Source: Eucalyptus grandis (lineage: Eukaryota > Streptophyta > Magnoliopsida > Myrtales > Myrtaceae). Taken from it: a DNA stretch of 64,000 nucleotides. A program made the translations under genes and the position numbers. Shown piece after piece: positions 49,676 to 61,600 of the stretch. Positions within the stretch are counted from its first letter, which is position 1. Each line of letters starts with the position of its first letter. The stretch lies in contig NC_052618.1 of assembly GCF_016545825.1 (NCBI RefSeq), positions 47,934,196 through 47,998,195 of the forward strand, given 5' to 3'. The notes beneath the pieces were generated by a model. It saw nothing but the letters and a program-made list of their open reading frames with translations, did not search any database and was not told the origin of the DNA.

Positions 49676-49943
49676 AATGAATTATACACGCAAATCTTAC
49701 AATAAGATTTGCTTGGCTTCAACACTAAACTTCTTGGATGTAATTCACGAACAAGCTTCGCCGCACGAATGATATGAAGATAGCCCACGCTTCTCAAGCA
49801 CTCTTTAGGCGTTTTAAGGCTTTTTCTTCCTTTTCATCAACAACGGAGCAAAACCTTTTTCTCCACATATAAAAATAATATATATGTGGCCATGGTCCAA
49901 GTCAAAGCTGCAAGTCTACACTAACTAGGATTACCATGATTTT

Positions 49944-50872
49944 AGGTGTGTTTGGTTGAATTTTTGGAGAAAGCCATTGGGAAAATGCAACGGATTTTAA
50001 GTTAAAGAGGATTTTCAGAATGCAAATTGTCTTTGTTAAATTATAATCTGAAAGTCCATTGTAAAGTACCTTTGCACAAAATAGTGTTTGGAAAAACTAT
50101 ATTTACAAAGGACTTTTTGTGATAAAAAAAATTATCAAAAGAAAAATAAAGAAAATTGGTCGACAAAGACAGCGGCCACCAGCGATTGAAATTTGTTGTT
50201 GGCGGCCGACATCTGACTTAGGTAGCTCAGGAGACGAATGGGTAGGGCTGCCCGGGGTCGAGCGACCCCCAAAGACCACCGGCAAAGGTCACTCAAGGTC
50301 GGGCGACCTCTGGCGACCCCACCGTAATCTAGATCTGGGGCGACGAGGTCGCGGGAGGTCGCACGACACCGCCACAACCTCTGGCAACCCCGAATCTGGG
50401 TCGCGGGGTTGCGTGACCTCGCCGCCCCATGCGACCTAGATTAGGGGCGACAAGGTCCTCCCGCAACCCTACCGCCCTAGATTTGGGTCGCGGCGGTCAC
50501 GCCACCCCCCAGCAACGGTCGCGCCTCCCCCCAATGACGATTGTCTAGGCAACGGTTGCCGGTGACTGCCTGACCTTCACCGACTACTGCTCATGGAGAA
50601 GAAGAAGATAATGAATAGTGCGGGCAAAACTAGAAAAACAAAAAATAATGAGGATAATTTGAGAAGAAATTTTTTTATTTCACTCCCTCAACTAAGCATG
50701 CCAAGAAGGTCGAAAGCCCAAGGTATCCCCTAACCTACCTTGGGTTTTTAGCCTTGTGAAGGTTTGCATTTTTCAAATGGGGTTTGAAATTTTTTTACCA
50801 AACACCCCTACATTGGCCTAAGGATCTTTAGGGGTTCAAAGTGGCTTCTCAAGGCCACTCCCAAACGCACCC
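49944..50872. mobile_element. Tourist-like element nested in the copia 5' LTR
   Basis: A 929-bp block interrupts the LTR exactly between ACCATGATTTT and TTTGTTTCC; the partner LTR at 46247-46262 reads ACCACGATTTTGTTTC without interruption. Its ends are AGGTGTGTTTGG and, inward from the right on the other strand, GGGTGCGTTTGG, with TTT at both sides as 3-bp target duplication. The core (about 50180-50560) is GC-rich with many GGTCGC/GCGACC words. No transposase is seen. Confidence 0.78.
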
Positions 50873-51430
50873 TTTGTTTCCTTTTCCGACACTCATAGTC
50901 AGATTTCTTCAACTTGGACTTCAGCGTAGCTTTATCTCCTGTAATCTGCAAATTCACGGCTTTTGCGAGTCTCAACAAATCAACGACTCGAATAATGCAA
51001 AGGATAATTTCCGTGGATATCAAAATAGAATCTAAATTTTGTTCTTGATCACGACTTTAACACAGACACAATTTCTGAATCATGAATTGCTCGATTTCGA
51101 ACGTCCACAAAATATCCAATTCGGAATATTCTGGTTTTCGCATTGGTTTCAAACTCAACACATATTTTAACAAAGTTAATCCACCAAGGGCAAAAACTTG
51201 GAGGTGAGACTCCTTAAGCTATCTTTTTCAGTGACAATTTATTGTATTTGGATGGAATACAACTGCAGACATTTTTAAAGCAAGATAATTGAGCCTCATC
51301 TTTTATTGGTTAGGGTTCAAAAGGTTGTAAGAGGAAGGGCATCACTCTATCAAAAGTATAGGCATTTTCATGAAAATATTTTCTTGGCTATTGTATGGAG
51401 GCTTCCTTCCTCTATCTTCTTGCATAATTA

Positions 51431-52080
51431 GGTCCCATTTGGTTCAACTTTTCCAATGAACTTTAGGAGAAAATATTAGGTGTTTGGCAATCATTTTTGG
51501 AAGTCCATTGGTCAAATGTCAGCATTAGGAATGTTGAAAATCCAATGGAGGTTCGGACTTACTTTAAGCTTTTGGCATTTTGGAAATGCAAGTCTACTAT
51601 TCATGCGTGTCACTATTCATCTTCTTCCCCATTCAAAACTTCCCCAATTTGCCACCTAAAAATCGAGCTTCTTCGACAATCGCCACCATTGCCTAAGGGT
51701 CGCGCGTCCCTGGTGATCACCACTTAGAGTGGCACAACCCACGACTTAGGCAACACCGCTTGGTTCGCGTGACCCAGGTAACACTAGCTAGCTTGCGCGA
51801 AGCAAGCAACGCTGCTTGAGGTCACCACCCTAGGCGCCATCACCTGAGGCCATGAACTCAGGCCACTAGATTTGGCTGTTCGGAGGCCAAATATGGCGGT
51901 TCAGGGTGAGATATGGTTGTCTGATGGTTGGCAAGCAGTTGGCCAGCGGCCAACCTACACCGAATTTAAATTTAAAAAATATAAAAAAATGGCAAAAACC
52001 CTTTATAAATGTGAGTTTTAGTAAACAATGTATTTGTATTTTTCTAGAGTTATTTCCCCAAAACCAAACCAAACGGGCCC
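51431..52080. mobile_element. Tourist-like element with TTA target duplication
   Basis: 650 bp flanked by TTA at 51428-51430 and 52081-52083. The ends are GGTCCCATTTGGTTCAAC and, inward from the right on the other strand, GGGCCCGTTTGGTTTGG. The middle has a moderately GC-rich core (51640-51860). It lies 256 bp beyond the end of the degenerate copia element. No coding capacity is seen. Confidence 0.78.
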
Positions 52081-52083
52081 TTA

Positions 52084-54233
52084 GTCTTTTTGAAAAAGCT
52101 AAGGGATTCTCCTATCTCATCTGATAAATGATATTTACATATTTACAAAAAAAAAAAAAAAACACTGAGTTAATATGACGTTATAGTGAATATATATTTA
52201 TGGAATATGTATGTTACATTTCTTTATTAGAAAAAGAAAAAGAAAACTTTAGCAAGCAATTGTTTCATATTTTTTAGTTTTACCAAACGAGGCTTAACCC
52301 TCGTAATAGCTAATAATGCTTTTTTTTTATATATTTTTATATTCCCTAATGAAGCTTGTCTTGGGTAGGTAAATTACCCTAAAACATATTATACTAATCT
52401 GATGGACTAGTTAAATTCATGTGAGAAGCTCAAATATGAAATTATTTACACATGGTAGTGTGGAAAATCAAACTTATGGAGGACAAGTCGGATAGTTAGC
52501 AACCAAGGAATGCCATGGGGTTTTGCTGGGAATATTTTGAGAGACAGCAGATATCTAACAATACTAGTTAAAGATTGTTTTGTATGAGCAACAATTACAG
52601 CTACTAAAAGAAAAGGATGAATGATGTGGCTATTATAAAATGTTTGACAAACACTTCATAGTTATAACGCCTTCAAAGCCATAACAATTTTTAGGAAATT
52701 ATCTCACCCAACTTTAACGTGTTGCTATTTTGGAACATGTAGTATAAATAAGTACATTATAACACTTCACAGCAGAATTAAAATTCAATCATAGCTACAC
52801 CAAACGATAGAGATTGAAACACTTGACTTATCAAAGTGTGAGACCTAAATAGAATTGAAGTTTAAATTATTTTGTGAATCTTGCATAATGCACAAAACAA
52901 TAGTTCCTATTTGAGTAACCCCTTTTCTACAAAAGATTATGTACTACATAGTACTCCTATGTGCCCTCCACATTAATCCTATCTATTCTAAGCAACTGTT
53001 AATAGAGATTCATATCTACTCCTAACACATACCTCCGAAGACAAAACCATTTTTGGCATACATTTAATAAATGAAAATGGTCGCGGCCCATAAATGGTTA
53101 AGGAAAAAAAATTAATTGATTGAATGTCATAACTTTCAATATCCTCACCATCCGAAAATCATTATAAATCATACTATAGGGTCAAACTTTTTTAATTAAC
53201 ATCTTGTTCAAGATTTCCACTTGAAGCTTGTTGGTGATCGAACGGCACATCTTCAATATTCCAACAATTCAAAAATCCTCCCACCATTTCGTTGCAATCA
53301 TGATGTGAATTTCCCAGTAAAAGCTTGAGAGTCGTTAGCACTGCTCGTGAGATAACCAGAAACTTACATGATCGATCCGTCAATGCTACCCAAAATTAAA
53401 TCACCTGACAGTTACGTGACGTAAAATCGACACATGACCAAACAAAGAAGTGTTCGATCGTTCATCATACGCTGCCCCCCATGCAACCGACCTGGAAAAT
53501 GCTTTTGCCAGCCAAAGACCACAAGCATCCTTAAAACAGCTCCATCCTTGATAAGTCTTTTACAGGAAAATCCTTACCTCGGCTAGGGTTCACATGACAA
53601 TAGTTTTGTAAGTCCCCATCAATAGAGTCCACGGGATCAATGGTAGAGATCGATTCAATCCCACAGACAACAGTCTCGGAAATCCCCAAAATTAAATAAA
53701 TGGAACGAATAAGGTGTGTACGGCCACATGGGCCACAGCCGCTGGTGGGCTCGATGATTAATTCAATCAATCCAAGACGAAAACGATCCTAACAAAACTA
53801 AGGTCGCACCGCACAAGAACAACTTCTGAACCACCACAAAACCCCATAAAAGCAAAAACAAAACGCAACAAACTTCATCAAATGAATTGAATCAACAAAA
53901 TATAAACTTAGAAAAGATAGCGACAGACCATTTTCACTGAAGTTAGCGGACCACCAAAACTCCCTCCAATTTTAAGGAATATGCTCCTAGCCCACATGTA
54001 CATAAAATCCCCAAAGCCTTTCTTCTCAAGAAAAGAAGGCAGAAAAAGATGAAAGAAATAAAGAAAAATTGGTCCAGGCCTTGTTGCTTCTATGTCCTGC
54101 ACCACAAAACCCCTGAAGTCACATAATTTCTACCCCCGGTGAAACCTGTCCCTATTTGAGGACCTTCCCCAGATTCAAAACCCCCACCCCACCACTTGTC
54201 TTTTCCACCGGTAACATGCCCTTTGAACTTTTT
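52084..54233. other. intergenic, left fragment of segmental duplication copy B
   Basis: No gene recognised. About 52290-52465 matches 35885-36075 of copy A. The rest, to 54233, is AT-rich without visible exons; the final part is the 3' flank of the callose-binding protein gene. Confidence 0.5.
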
Positions 54234-56080
54234 TTAACCCCACAGCAAGGGAATGACAGCCAGAGAGAGGAGGACTGATTTGATGCTGCCGAAGAGAACC
54301 AGATTGAAGGCGTCGCTAGTGTCGTTGATGCCAGTGGGGGCTAACCCTATGCCGCCGCCAGTGAACCCTGCAGGCGGGGTGGTGGTGATGGTGCCCGGCG
54401 GGGTGGTGGTGATGGTGCCTGGCGGGGTCGGGGTGGTGGAGGTGACCGAGCTGCATTGGACCAAGAAATAACAGCTAAAAGGTCAATGTCTGAGTAGATA
54501 AAGTGTGAGATATATTAATGTATAAGTGAAGTAATGTACTCAACTAATGGTGTATTCTTAAAAGCAAGTTATAACCTAAAATTTTAGGTGTCACTTGACT
54601 TCACCTAGTATGATGTAGACGCGAGTTCACAGCAAATGTAATAGCCGTATACCAAAGAACAGGCATCTACCCATTCTCTAGTTCATCGACTCGAGATTTA
54701 TATATTTAAGGTCAGTCCGGCTCCTTGTTCTTAAAAAAAGAAGAACAAAGACCGAACCTTCCAGCAAAACTAAGCAAATGTGCTTAGCATATGAAAACAC
54801 TAAATGTGATGTTTTCATGAGGTAGGCAAATAACGAGACTTTTTTCATTTTTATTATGAAGAGATGACAGCGAAGGCATGCAATAATTTTTTTGAGCAGC
54901 AAGGACCAGCTCAGAATACTGCAAGTCTGCAATGAGCCAGGCATGCTCTCTGACTTGCTAATGAATTCAGCGCAGTGGTTGAGAACCCTTGGGGGCAAGA
55001 TCTGCCCCTCACGCATCATGTTCTCAGACACCATTCAACACCAAATCTGAAAAGCATCAAACACTGCTCGTGCAAGAAAATAAAACCATAAAAGCAAAGT
55101 TCTTTTTTGTGTTTTGGTGTCGTGAAATGGCAAACGACGACGACATAAATAGACCCATGAGAACTGCAAAATTCTTCGTTTTCTTTTTTTCTTGGTGAGA
55201 GAAAGTGACTGATTATCAAACTTTGCGCATATTATCTAAAAAAAGGAACTTTTCAGGAGAAAATCCGGGCCATGGATGTACCTTGGGCTTGAAGGGTAGA
55301 CACAACCAGAGGGTTGATCTGCAAAAAGCCACAGTGAAACATTCATCACAACCCATACAAACCCCCAGTCTCACAGAAACGTATCATCCACAAGTAACAT
55401 TTGCTGAAATCAGAAATGGAGGTTTCATTTTTCCTTTATTTATTTATTATTTTTATTTTTTTGGCCAATTTCAACAGCATTAGAAATGCACATACTTGGA
55501 AGAACAGTCGAAGGAGCGGCGGTTCCGGCGAAGTCACAGCTACCGGCGGCCTGGCCTTTCTTCTGGAAATAGCTGTTCACGGCGTAGTTGCAGTGGTCCT
55601 TCACGGTGTTGGGCTGGTAACAAGCGCCGTTCTGAAGGATGGCCGAGCAATCGGCCCCCGCTCCACAGGCATAGTCCACGTTCTTCTGGAGGGCCTGGTC
55701 ACCGATCCCGTCTTTGCATATGCAGTACGTTGCACCTAAAACAGAAACACCAAAAAAGAAAAGGAGGAACAAAACAAAAACAAAAAACGAGTGAGAAAAC
55801 GCCCAACAAGCAGTAGGATGAGTTGGTTGGTGAAAAAAGACAGAGCTTTCAGGTAAAGATGGCCGTGGAAAAGATGGGTTTCTTTGAGAGGGAGGCAAAG
55901 GAGAGCGTGCAAAGATCGGAAGACCGAGAAAAGGAAAAAGAAGGGAAAACGTGAGAACCCTTTCTGTCATTTAGCTTGCGCATTTGACATCAAAAGGACG
56001 GGGAGAGATAGAGATTCATAAGCCTTACCTGAATGGCCAGTGAGGGCCAGGAAGAGCACCAGAAACACCAGAACAGCCAT
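54234..56080 (-). CDS. plasmodesmata callose-binding protein (X8 domain, GPI-anchored)
   Basis: Four exons (56080-56029, 55735-55496, 55318-55282, 54450-54234) join in phase to 181 residues. Residues 1-18 are a signal peptide (MAVLVFLVLFLALTGHSG). The X8 carbohydrate-binding domain follows: YCICKDG, DYACGAGADCSAI, NGACYQPNTV, HCNYAVNSYFQKKGQ and CDFAGTA carry the conserved cysteines and aromatic residues. A 37-bp microexon adds QPSGCVYPSSP with one more Cys. Then come a Thr/Pro linker with two PPGTITTT repeats, a Gly-rich stretch and a hydrophobic C-terminus (VLFGSIKSVLLSLAVIPLL) that fits a GPI-anchor signal. PDCB proteins bind callose (beta-1,3-glucan) at plasmodesmal necks and influence cell-to-cell flow. 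The length fits PDCB1-3. Other X8-GPI proteins are the alternative. Confidence 0.9.
54372..54430. repeat. tandem ~24-bp repeat coding for the PPGTITTT linker
   Basis: On the plus strand the unit GCGGGGTGGTGGTGATGGTG is repeated with a short spacer, giving two PPGTITTT octapeptides and a third partial unit in the linker of the callose-binding protein. The unit length is a multiple of three, so copy number can vary without frameshift. Confidence 0.75.
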
Positions 56081-56309
56081 GGAAGAAGGGGTTTTAGAGA
56101 GCAGCTGCTGATGAACTGTCAAGGGCTCCGGTGGAGCTTGTGAGCCAGATGGGTGATTGAGAGAGAGATAGAGAGAGAGACAGAGGGATGGAGATGGGGG
56201 GAGCTTGTATTGGAAATGAAGAGTTATAGTTCTCGGAGGCAACAGACTGAGAGGGCAACAGACTGAGAGGTGATGGAGGGTTCAGTACATTCTCTAAATA
56301 ATAATGCAG

Positions 56310-56333
56310 CTCTCTCTCTCTCTCTCTCTCTGG
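56310..56333 (-). repeat. CT/AG microsatellite in the leader of the callose-binding gene
   Basis: About twelve CT dinucleotides on the plus strand, read as AG in the direction of the gene. It lies about 230 bp upstream of the ATG, with another GA-rich run at about 56158-56180, so both probably fall in the 5' leader or core promoter. Confidence 0.75.
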
Positions 56334-56761
56334 TTTTTCTTGTTTCTTTTTAAGGGATTTTGGTTTCTTGAGCAAACTCATCAGGTTTTGAGGATTTCAA
56401 TGATGCATCTTTATATAGTGATGGTTTTCCCTTGATGCAGAATTTATTAAATAGTGTCTGATGGGAAGGGGAATGGGGGAGAGTGCCATGAGAGAGAGAG
56501 AGAGATTTTGATCGACTGTCCTTTCAACGGTCGTAAACCCACTGCATGTAGTTTGGGTTTGGGTTTGGTGGGGGTTTCTCTGCAAGATGCCGGGTCCCAC
56601 TTGGGAGCTCCGAGGTACTCAAGCCTGACCGACCTGTCGCTGTCTGGCATCATCGCCTTGTCCTTCATTTCTTTTTTTGTGGCTATTTTCTTTCCTGCCA
56701 AGTGACCCTAGAAAATCGAGCTTTCTTTGAGATCAAAACGACAAATCAGCAAAAATACTAA

Positions 56762-57532
56762 AGGCGCGTTTGGTAACGATTCTGTTCTCGGGAGCTGATT
56801 CTAACTATAAATGATTATTTTTATTCTATTCCCTGAATCGATTCGAGTAAAAAAAACGCGCCAGAATCTGTTCAAAATTTTTATTCCTGGAATAAAATTG
56901 CGTTTGGTCCGTATTAATTGATTCTGTTCCAAATTAATTTATTTTGATTTTTAAATAAATTTTAAATAATTTCTTTACTTTTTTACTTTTTCTTTTTATT
57001 CTTTTTTTTTTTTTTTTCCCCTTTTTCCTATTCATCTTCTTCTTCATTTGGCCGTCCTGACCGGCGACCGACTAGACGAGGGCGGTGACGCTCACCGGAG
57101 CGCCGCCGGCCCTCGCCGAGGTCGGCCTTCGTCGGCCGAGCCTCACTGGCAACTGGGCGAGGCTCGCCCAGCCTCGCCGGTGGCCAAGCGAGCCTCGCCG
57201 AACCTCGCCCTGGCCTGGCAAGCCTTCGGCGACCTCGCCGGACCGGCGACCGGCGGCGGACCGGCGACCGGCGGGCGACAACGGGTGGTGGCAAACGGCA
57301 GCGGGCGATGGTGAACGGCAACCGAGATATTGAAAGAGAAAAACAAGGGTTTTACCGTTTTGATTCTTTTTCTAATTCTCGGACGTAGAATCAAATTTTT
57401 TTTTATTCTCAAATCTTGTCCAAAATCGTTCCCGGGAACAAAAAGTTTACCAAACGCGATTCTCGTCTCAAACTGATTCTGGGAACAAAAAATCAGAATC
57501 TGGCACTGTTTGGCAAATTGCCAAACAGGCCC
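56762..57532. mobile_element. Tourist-like element with TAA target duplication and GC-rich core
   Basis: 771 bp flanked by TAA at 56759-56761 and 57533-57535. The ends are AGGCGCGTTTGGTAACG and, inward from the right on the other strand, GGGCCTGTTTGGCAA. The arms are AT-rich with TTCTGTTCTCGGGA-like words. The core at 57040-57310 is extremely GC-rich with repeated GCGAGCCTCGCC-like and CCGGCGACC words. The ORFs of 80-146 codons here are products of base composition. It lies upstream of the callose-binding gene. Confidence 0.8.
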
Positions 57533-57535
57533 TAA

Positions 57536-58649
57536 ACTACGTATATTGTTATACAATTCCAACCTTGTAATCGCACTATACATTTACCCCAAACTTATAT
57601 TGGCATGATACTAAAAACCCTAAATTTATATCTATATAACACTTTTATCTCAAAATTTAAAATAAATATGTCACTTGAGTATAAGTTTGAAATTTTCAAT
57701 TTAAAAAAATAATATAGGGTTAATGGATATAAGGTTGAGGTTTTTGGTATCATAAAAAAATAGTTAAACTAAATATGTCTTGATAGAATAAGTTTGAGTG
57801 CATCGTAAAAAAAATGAAATTGGGTAAATGTATCATAATAGTTATAATTTTAGATTTTTATGACATTTTCGTATATTAAAATTACCATGGTGATACTAAG
57901 CTCCCATTCTCTTTCTCTTTCTCTTTCACGAAAATTAAATGAACAAACAAATATATTTTTTTTAAAATAGCCACTTATATAGTTTGTAAGACAAATGAGA
58001 TAAAAGTATATAAACAATTATATTTTTCATCGATTAATTATTTCATGTAATAGAATAGATCAATTTTAGGAGAATGTTCTCCAAAGTTGGATTGTTGTCA
58101 CAGTTTCGGAATACCAATCTTGGGTAGGTGCATCTAATTCGAATTTGCATGTCTATTTTTTTAACATTAAGGTGAAAACATATGAGCAACAACTTTGGAC
58201 TTCAAGCTTTAAATAGGCAATTCTCATGGCATGAATGATGACTATTTTGACAAAAAATTGATTTATGGAACAAAAATATTATTTGATGAGTTTCTAAATA
58301 AAAATACACATTTAATAACAATAACAAATTAATATTTCCAAAATGAAATTCATTTGATAACAACACATAATTTATTCCTCCCAGCAGCAACATACGGTTG
58401 GAGGCGGTTAGAGACAATGGACAATAATCAAATGACGGCAACGATGGATGGCAACAATAGTGGGGCAGGTGGGGTGGTGGGTGGTGGCCAATGGGGGAAG
58501 GCTAGTAGCAAAATCAAGCGATGAGAAGATTTTTTTTTTTCCATTTCTATTATAGAAATATAAAGATAGAAAAAAATTTCATTCTTGTTTCAAGCCTATT
58601 TATAAATTAAAAATTTGTTCTAGAAATAGAAAAATGAGATTGCATTGTC
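57536..58649. other. intergenic, no gene recognised
   Basis: AT-rich. Around 58380-58500 a short G-rich patch between AT-rich arms resembles the GC-cored elements nearby, but I cannot define ends or a target duplication. Confidence 0.4.
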
Positions 58650-61600
58650 ATTGCTAGAGGAGATCAACGAGTGAGCTTGAATCGGGCTTAGATCGAACCT
58701 AATTCGTTGCTCAAACGCTCGATATCAAAATGATTTTTTTTTTTAAATTTTGTTTCCGGGGATTGAGTGCGCCTGTTCAAGTTCAAACTCATCTAAATTT
58801 ATGTTCTAGCCCTCGCGACTGGCGTAGGTGAACTAATGTCATCATCATATCTATAACTAATGTCATCATCATATCTATGATCGCATTTAGTCTTTTACCT
58901 ATTGGCACCGACCATCCCCGGAACCAACTTTAAAGAGTGTTACTATATTTTCATTGTACAATAGGTACTATCTTTAATAAAGTGATTGATGTATTTGGCA
59001 CAAAAGAAAATTCATAGCGGTTAGCATCTCATCTTTTAGGTTCTAAGGACCAACATTACGAGTTTAATTAGAGTCCTCTAAAAGGAAAAAGTGCACATCC
59101 TCGAGTCTTTTTCGGTGGTTCAACGAGGACTTCGATGAGGCGAAGAAGTATTTTGTCATGTATTGTTATTGACAATGAGGACACTGTGCATGGACCCGAA
59201 TTTCTAAGAATTAAAATGAATAAAATTAGGAAAACGATTTTTAAATTGCTCATTTAGCAAGGATGCTAAAAGGACCCTTTCATTGAAAAAAGAAAAGAAA
59301 AGAAGGAAAGACGGAAAAATCATAAAATATAGGCGATTCTTTATGGGATTGGTACATATTTAAGATTATTTTAATGCTGAGCCAACTAGCCGTTCGTACT
59401 CAGACAATTTCTGAATTTCCATGGCTGTAGATAGTCCCCAGCACAGCCAAAGCCATATTTTTATATGTTATTATAAAGTGCAAATCCCGAATTTATGTCG
59501 CCAATTTGCTGTTAATCCTGTCATTTAGTATGGAAGGGCCCACGAGCTGGTCCAACTGAATGGGCCCTGCCAGAAGGGATGGATTCACAATTTCTGCATA
59601 TTTTCCCAATTTCTGTCCTGGATTCACATTCAAACCTCTGGCAATACGAATTCTTGTAACATGCTAGATCAATGATTGGAGCCTTGATTTGATCGTTTTT
59701 GCTAATTAATCAGCGTGGCAACATGGTCCTATTTTGGCAAAATCGAATCGGTTCTGTTCCCAAGTCACTCGCACGTGATCGAAACAGGATCATGGTTGAA
59801 TCTGGAAAAGTTGATTCAGCCTGAGATTAAACAATCTGAAACTTTGCATCTTCATTTGTTATTTCTTGTTTCTTCCCCTCCAGAGGATGCGTACTTACAC
59901 AAATATTAACCGAAAGGCTCGTGACGAATGCAAGTTTAGACAAAGAATCGATCCAGTAGCTACAGTTTCATGATGATGTAGGGAAGTCTTCGAGGCAGCT
60001 CGGCTAGCTGGTGTCAACCTCGGTAAAAGAATTTGCTCATTTATTACCTTAAAAAAGGCATGGAGAGGTACAAGGAAATCAGTCAATACCCCACGATCGG
60101 CGTCGCTGAGCAGGGGCCGCTGCACCCTTCTGAAAAAACAAGGCAAAGAGTGTCACGGCAGTGCAGTAAAACCGGGCTGAGAATGAAGAAAGCTTGAAAT
60201 TTTCGGCTGGATAATGGTGATCTGCTGGCGGATATTAGTGTCGATTCAGGATCTCATTTGGCTCGACGTGATGGGCAGGGTGTTTTTAGATTGATGACAG
60301 AAGAGAAGAATGTCCTGAGCATTTTCCAGAGGCCGCAGCGCAATACTTCTCGCTTGTTGAAAGATGTGTTGAAAACTTAATGAGAAGATGGTTACTCAAC
60401 AGGATTTACCCGTTTCTGCTCTTCAATATTCGCCTTTACGAGGGAGTAGATGGCCACTCCAGCTATTGCTATTGCAGTTCCAATCCCGGTTTGAGAGGAG
60501 ATCTTATTACCTGTAGTTTTGCAAGAACAGAATCTATGAGCACGAATGTGTTTGTAGTCCTGACACTAGTCAAATGCTAGCTAAATGAAGTTGAGGTGGA
60601 GAAAATAGCGAGATATTACCGAATACAACAATAGAGAAACCGATCACAAAAACTCTCTTCAGCACATTCCCAACAGCGTGTGTAAGTGGCGCTACCCGTT
60701 CCAAAGTGTTAGTAGCGACCTGGACATAAAAGGCAACCACGTTCATGAGACATAATCTATGAGTACAAACATGATAACCACAGAAGTAAATGCTGTTAGG
60801 TCATAATAGTAGTTGTTAGTTTCCAAGCTATAAAGTCACTTTTTAGTCAGCAACCAGATTATGACAGTTACCAACAATGTTCACAATCCATCAGCACGGA
60901 ATTCTGCTCTGTATATAGGGCTATGGAACACTTGAAATCTGTCATTATTGCCCGTGGAGTCTTTGAACTTTTCTTTATATAGAGAGGGAACTACTAAAAT
61001 CAATTATTAGCCCTTCCAATCTTTTCCCCATATTATGTTTTTCAGTTTTCTTTCTGAAACATTGAACAGCAAAGCCAAGCCCTGCTGGAGATCCATGCCT
61101 TACCTGATTGTAGAGATGATAGAACATTCCAATCCAGAAAAGGTCTGACAGGAACTTGAAAAGACCCACTTTGGCAATGGCCTCCTTAAATCCGTATTGC
61201 ATCAGTTGAGGGCCCTCAATCTGAAAGTGAAACAAGACAATGCTCAAAGGTTGCAGATGGCGCGATTAATTTAGAGAAGAGAAAGCCATTATATTCATGG
61301 CTGATAGTCAGAGGATGATAATGCAAAGCAAATGAATTTGAAATCTCTGCTGTGATCAATGCTGATCACTTGTAAGAAGCTTACAATAACTGCCGGAGGG
61401 ATGCAAAACACAAGAGCGATGATTGTTATATAAGCATAAACATTTGTACTGTCCATTCCTGTCTGCAGAAAAGAAAAAAAGAAACTTCAATTTAAGAAAG
61501 AAGACTTGAGATATGTAGAGTGTGCAAATAAATTCAAGAAGAGCAACTACCAACTAGCTTCCTTGTCAACTAGATGTTTTAACAAAGAAACAATCAACAC

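Larger units (their letters stand above)
45725..51172 (-). mobile_element. degenerate Ty1/copia element, minus strand, with nested insertion
   Basis: Related terminal repeats lie at 45725-46551 (3' LTR) and 49419-51172 (5' LTR, interrupted by 49944-50872). On the minus strand the 5' LTR begins TGTTAAAATATG and ends CCACA. The Met-tRNA-type primer site TGGTATCGGAGTC follows at about 49403-49415. A purine-rich tract, CAAGTGGAGAC, precedes the 3' LTR (near 46560). Internal remnants: gag with YGEKPETMKQVDWNLFDKRA and LTLARNIAFNVVKEKTT at 48667-48861, a zinc knuckle CWNCDKMGHL near 48250-48285, and an integrase piece KYVRIDNNMEF, EGIVKHCTYANKPQH at 47275-47523. All frames are heavily disrupted. 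Confidence 0.82.

Noticed and set aside
57028..57583. Several overlapping ORFs of 70-146 codons with Arg/Pro/Ala repeats
   Set aside because: They come from the GC-rich core of the Tourist-like element and have no family motif on either strand.
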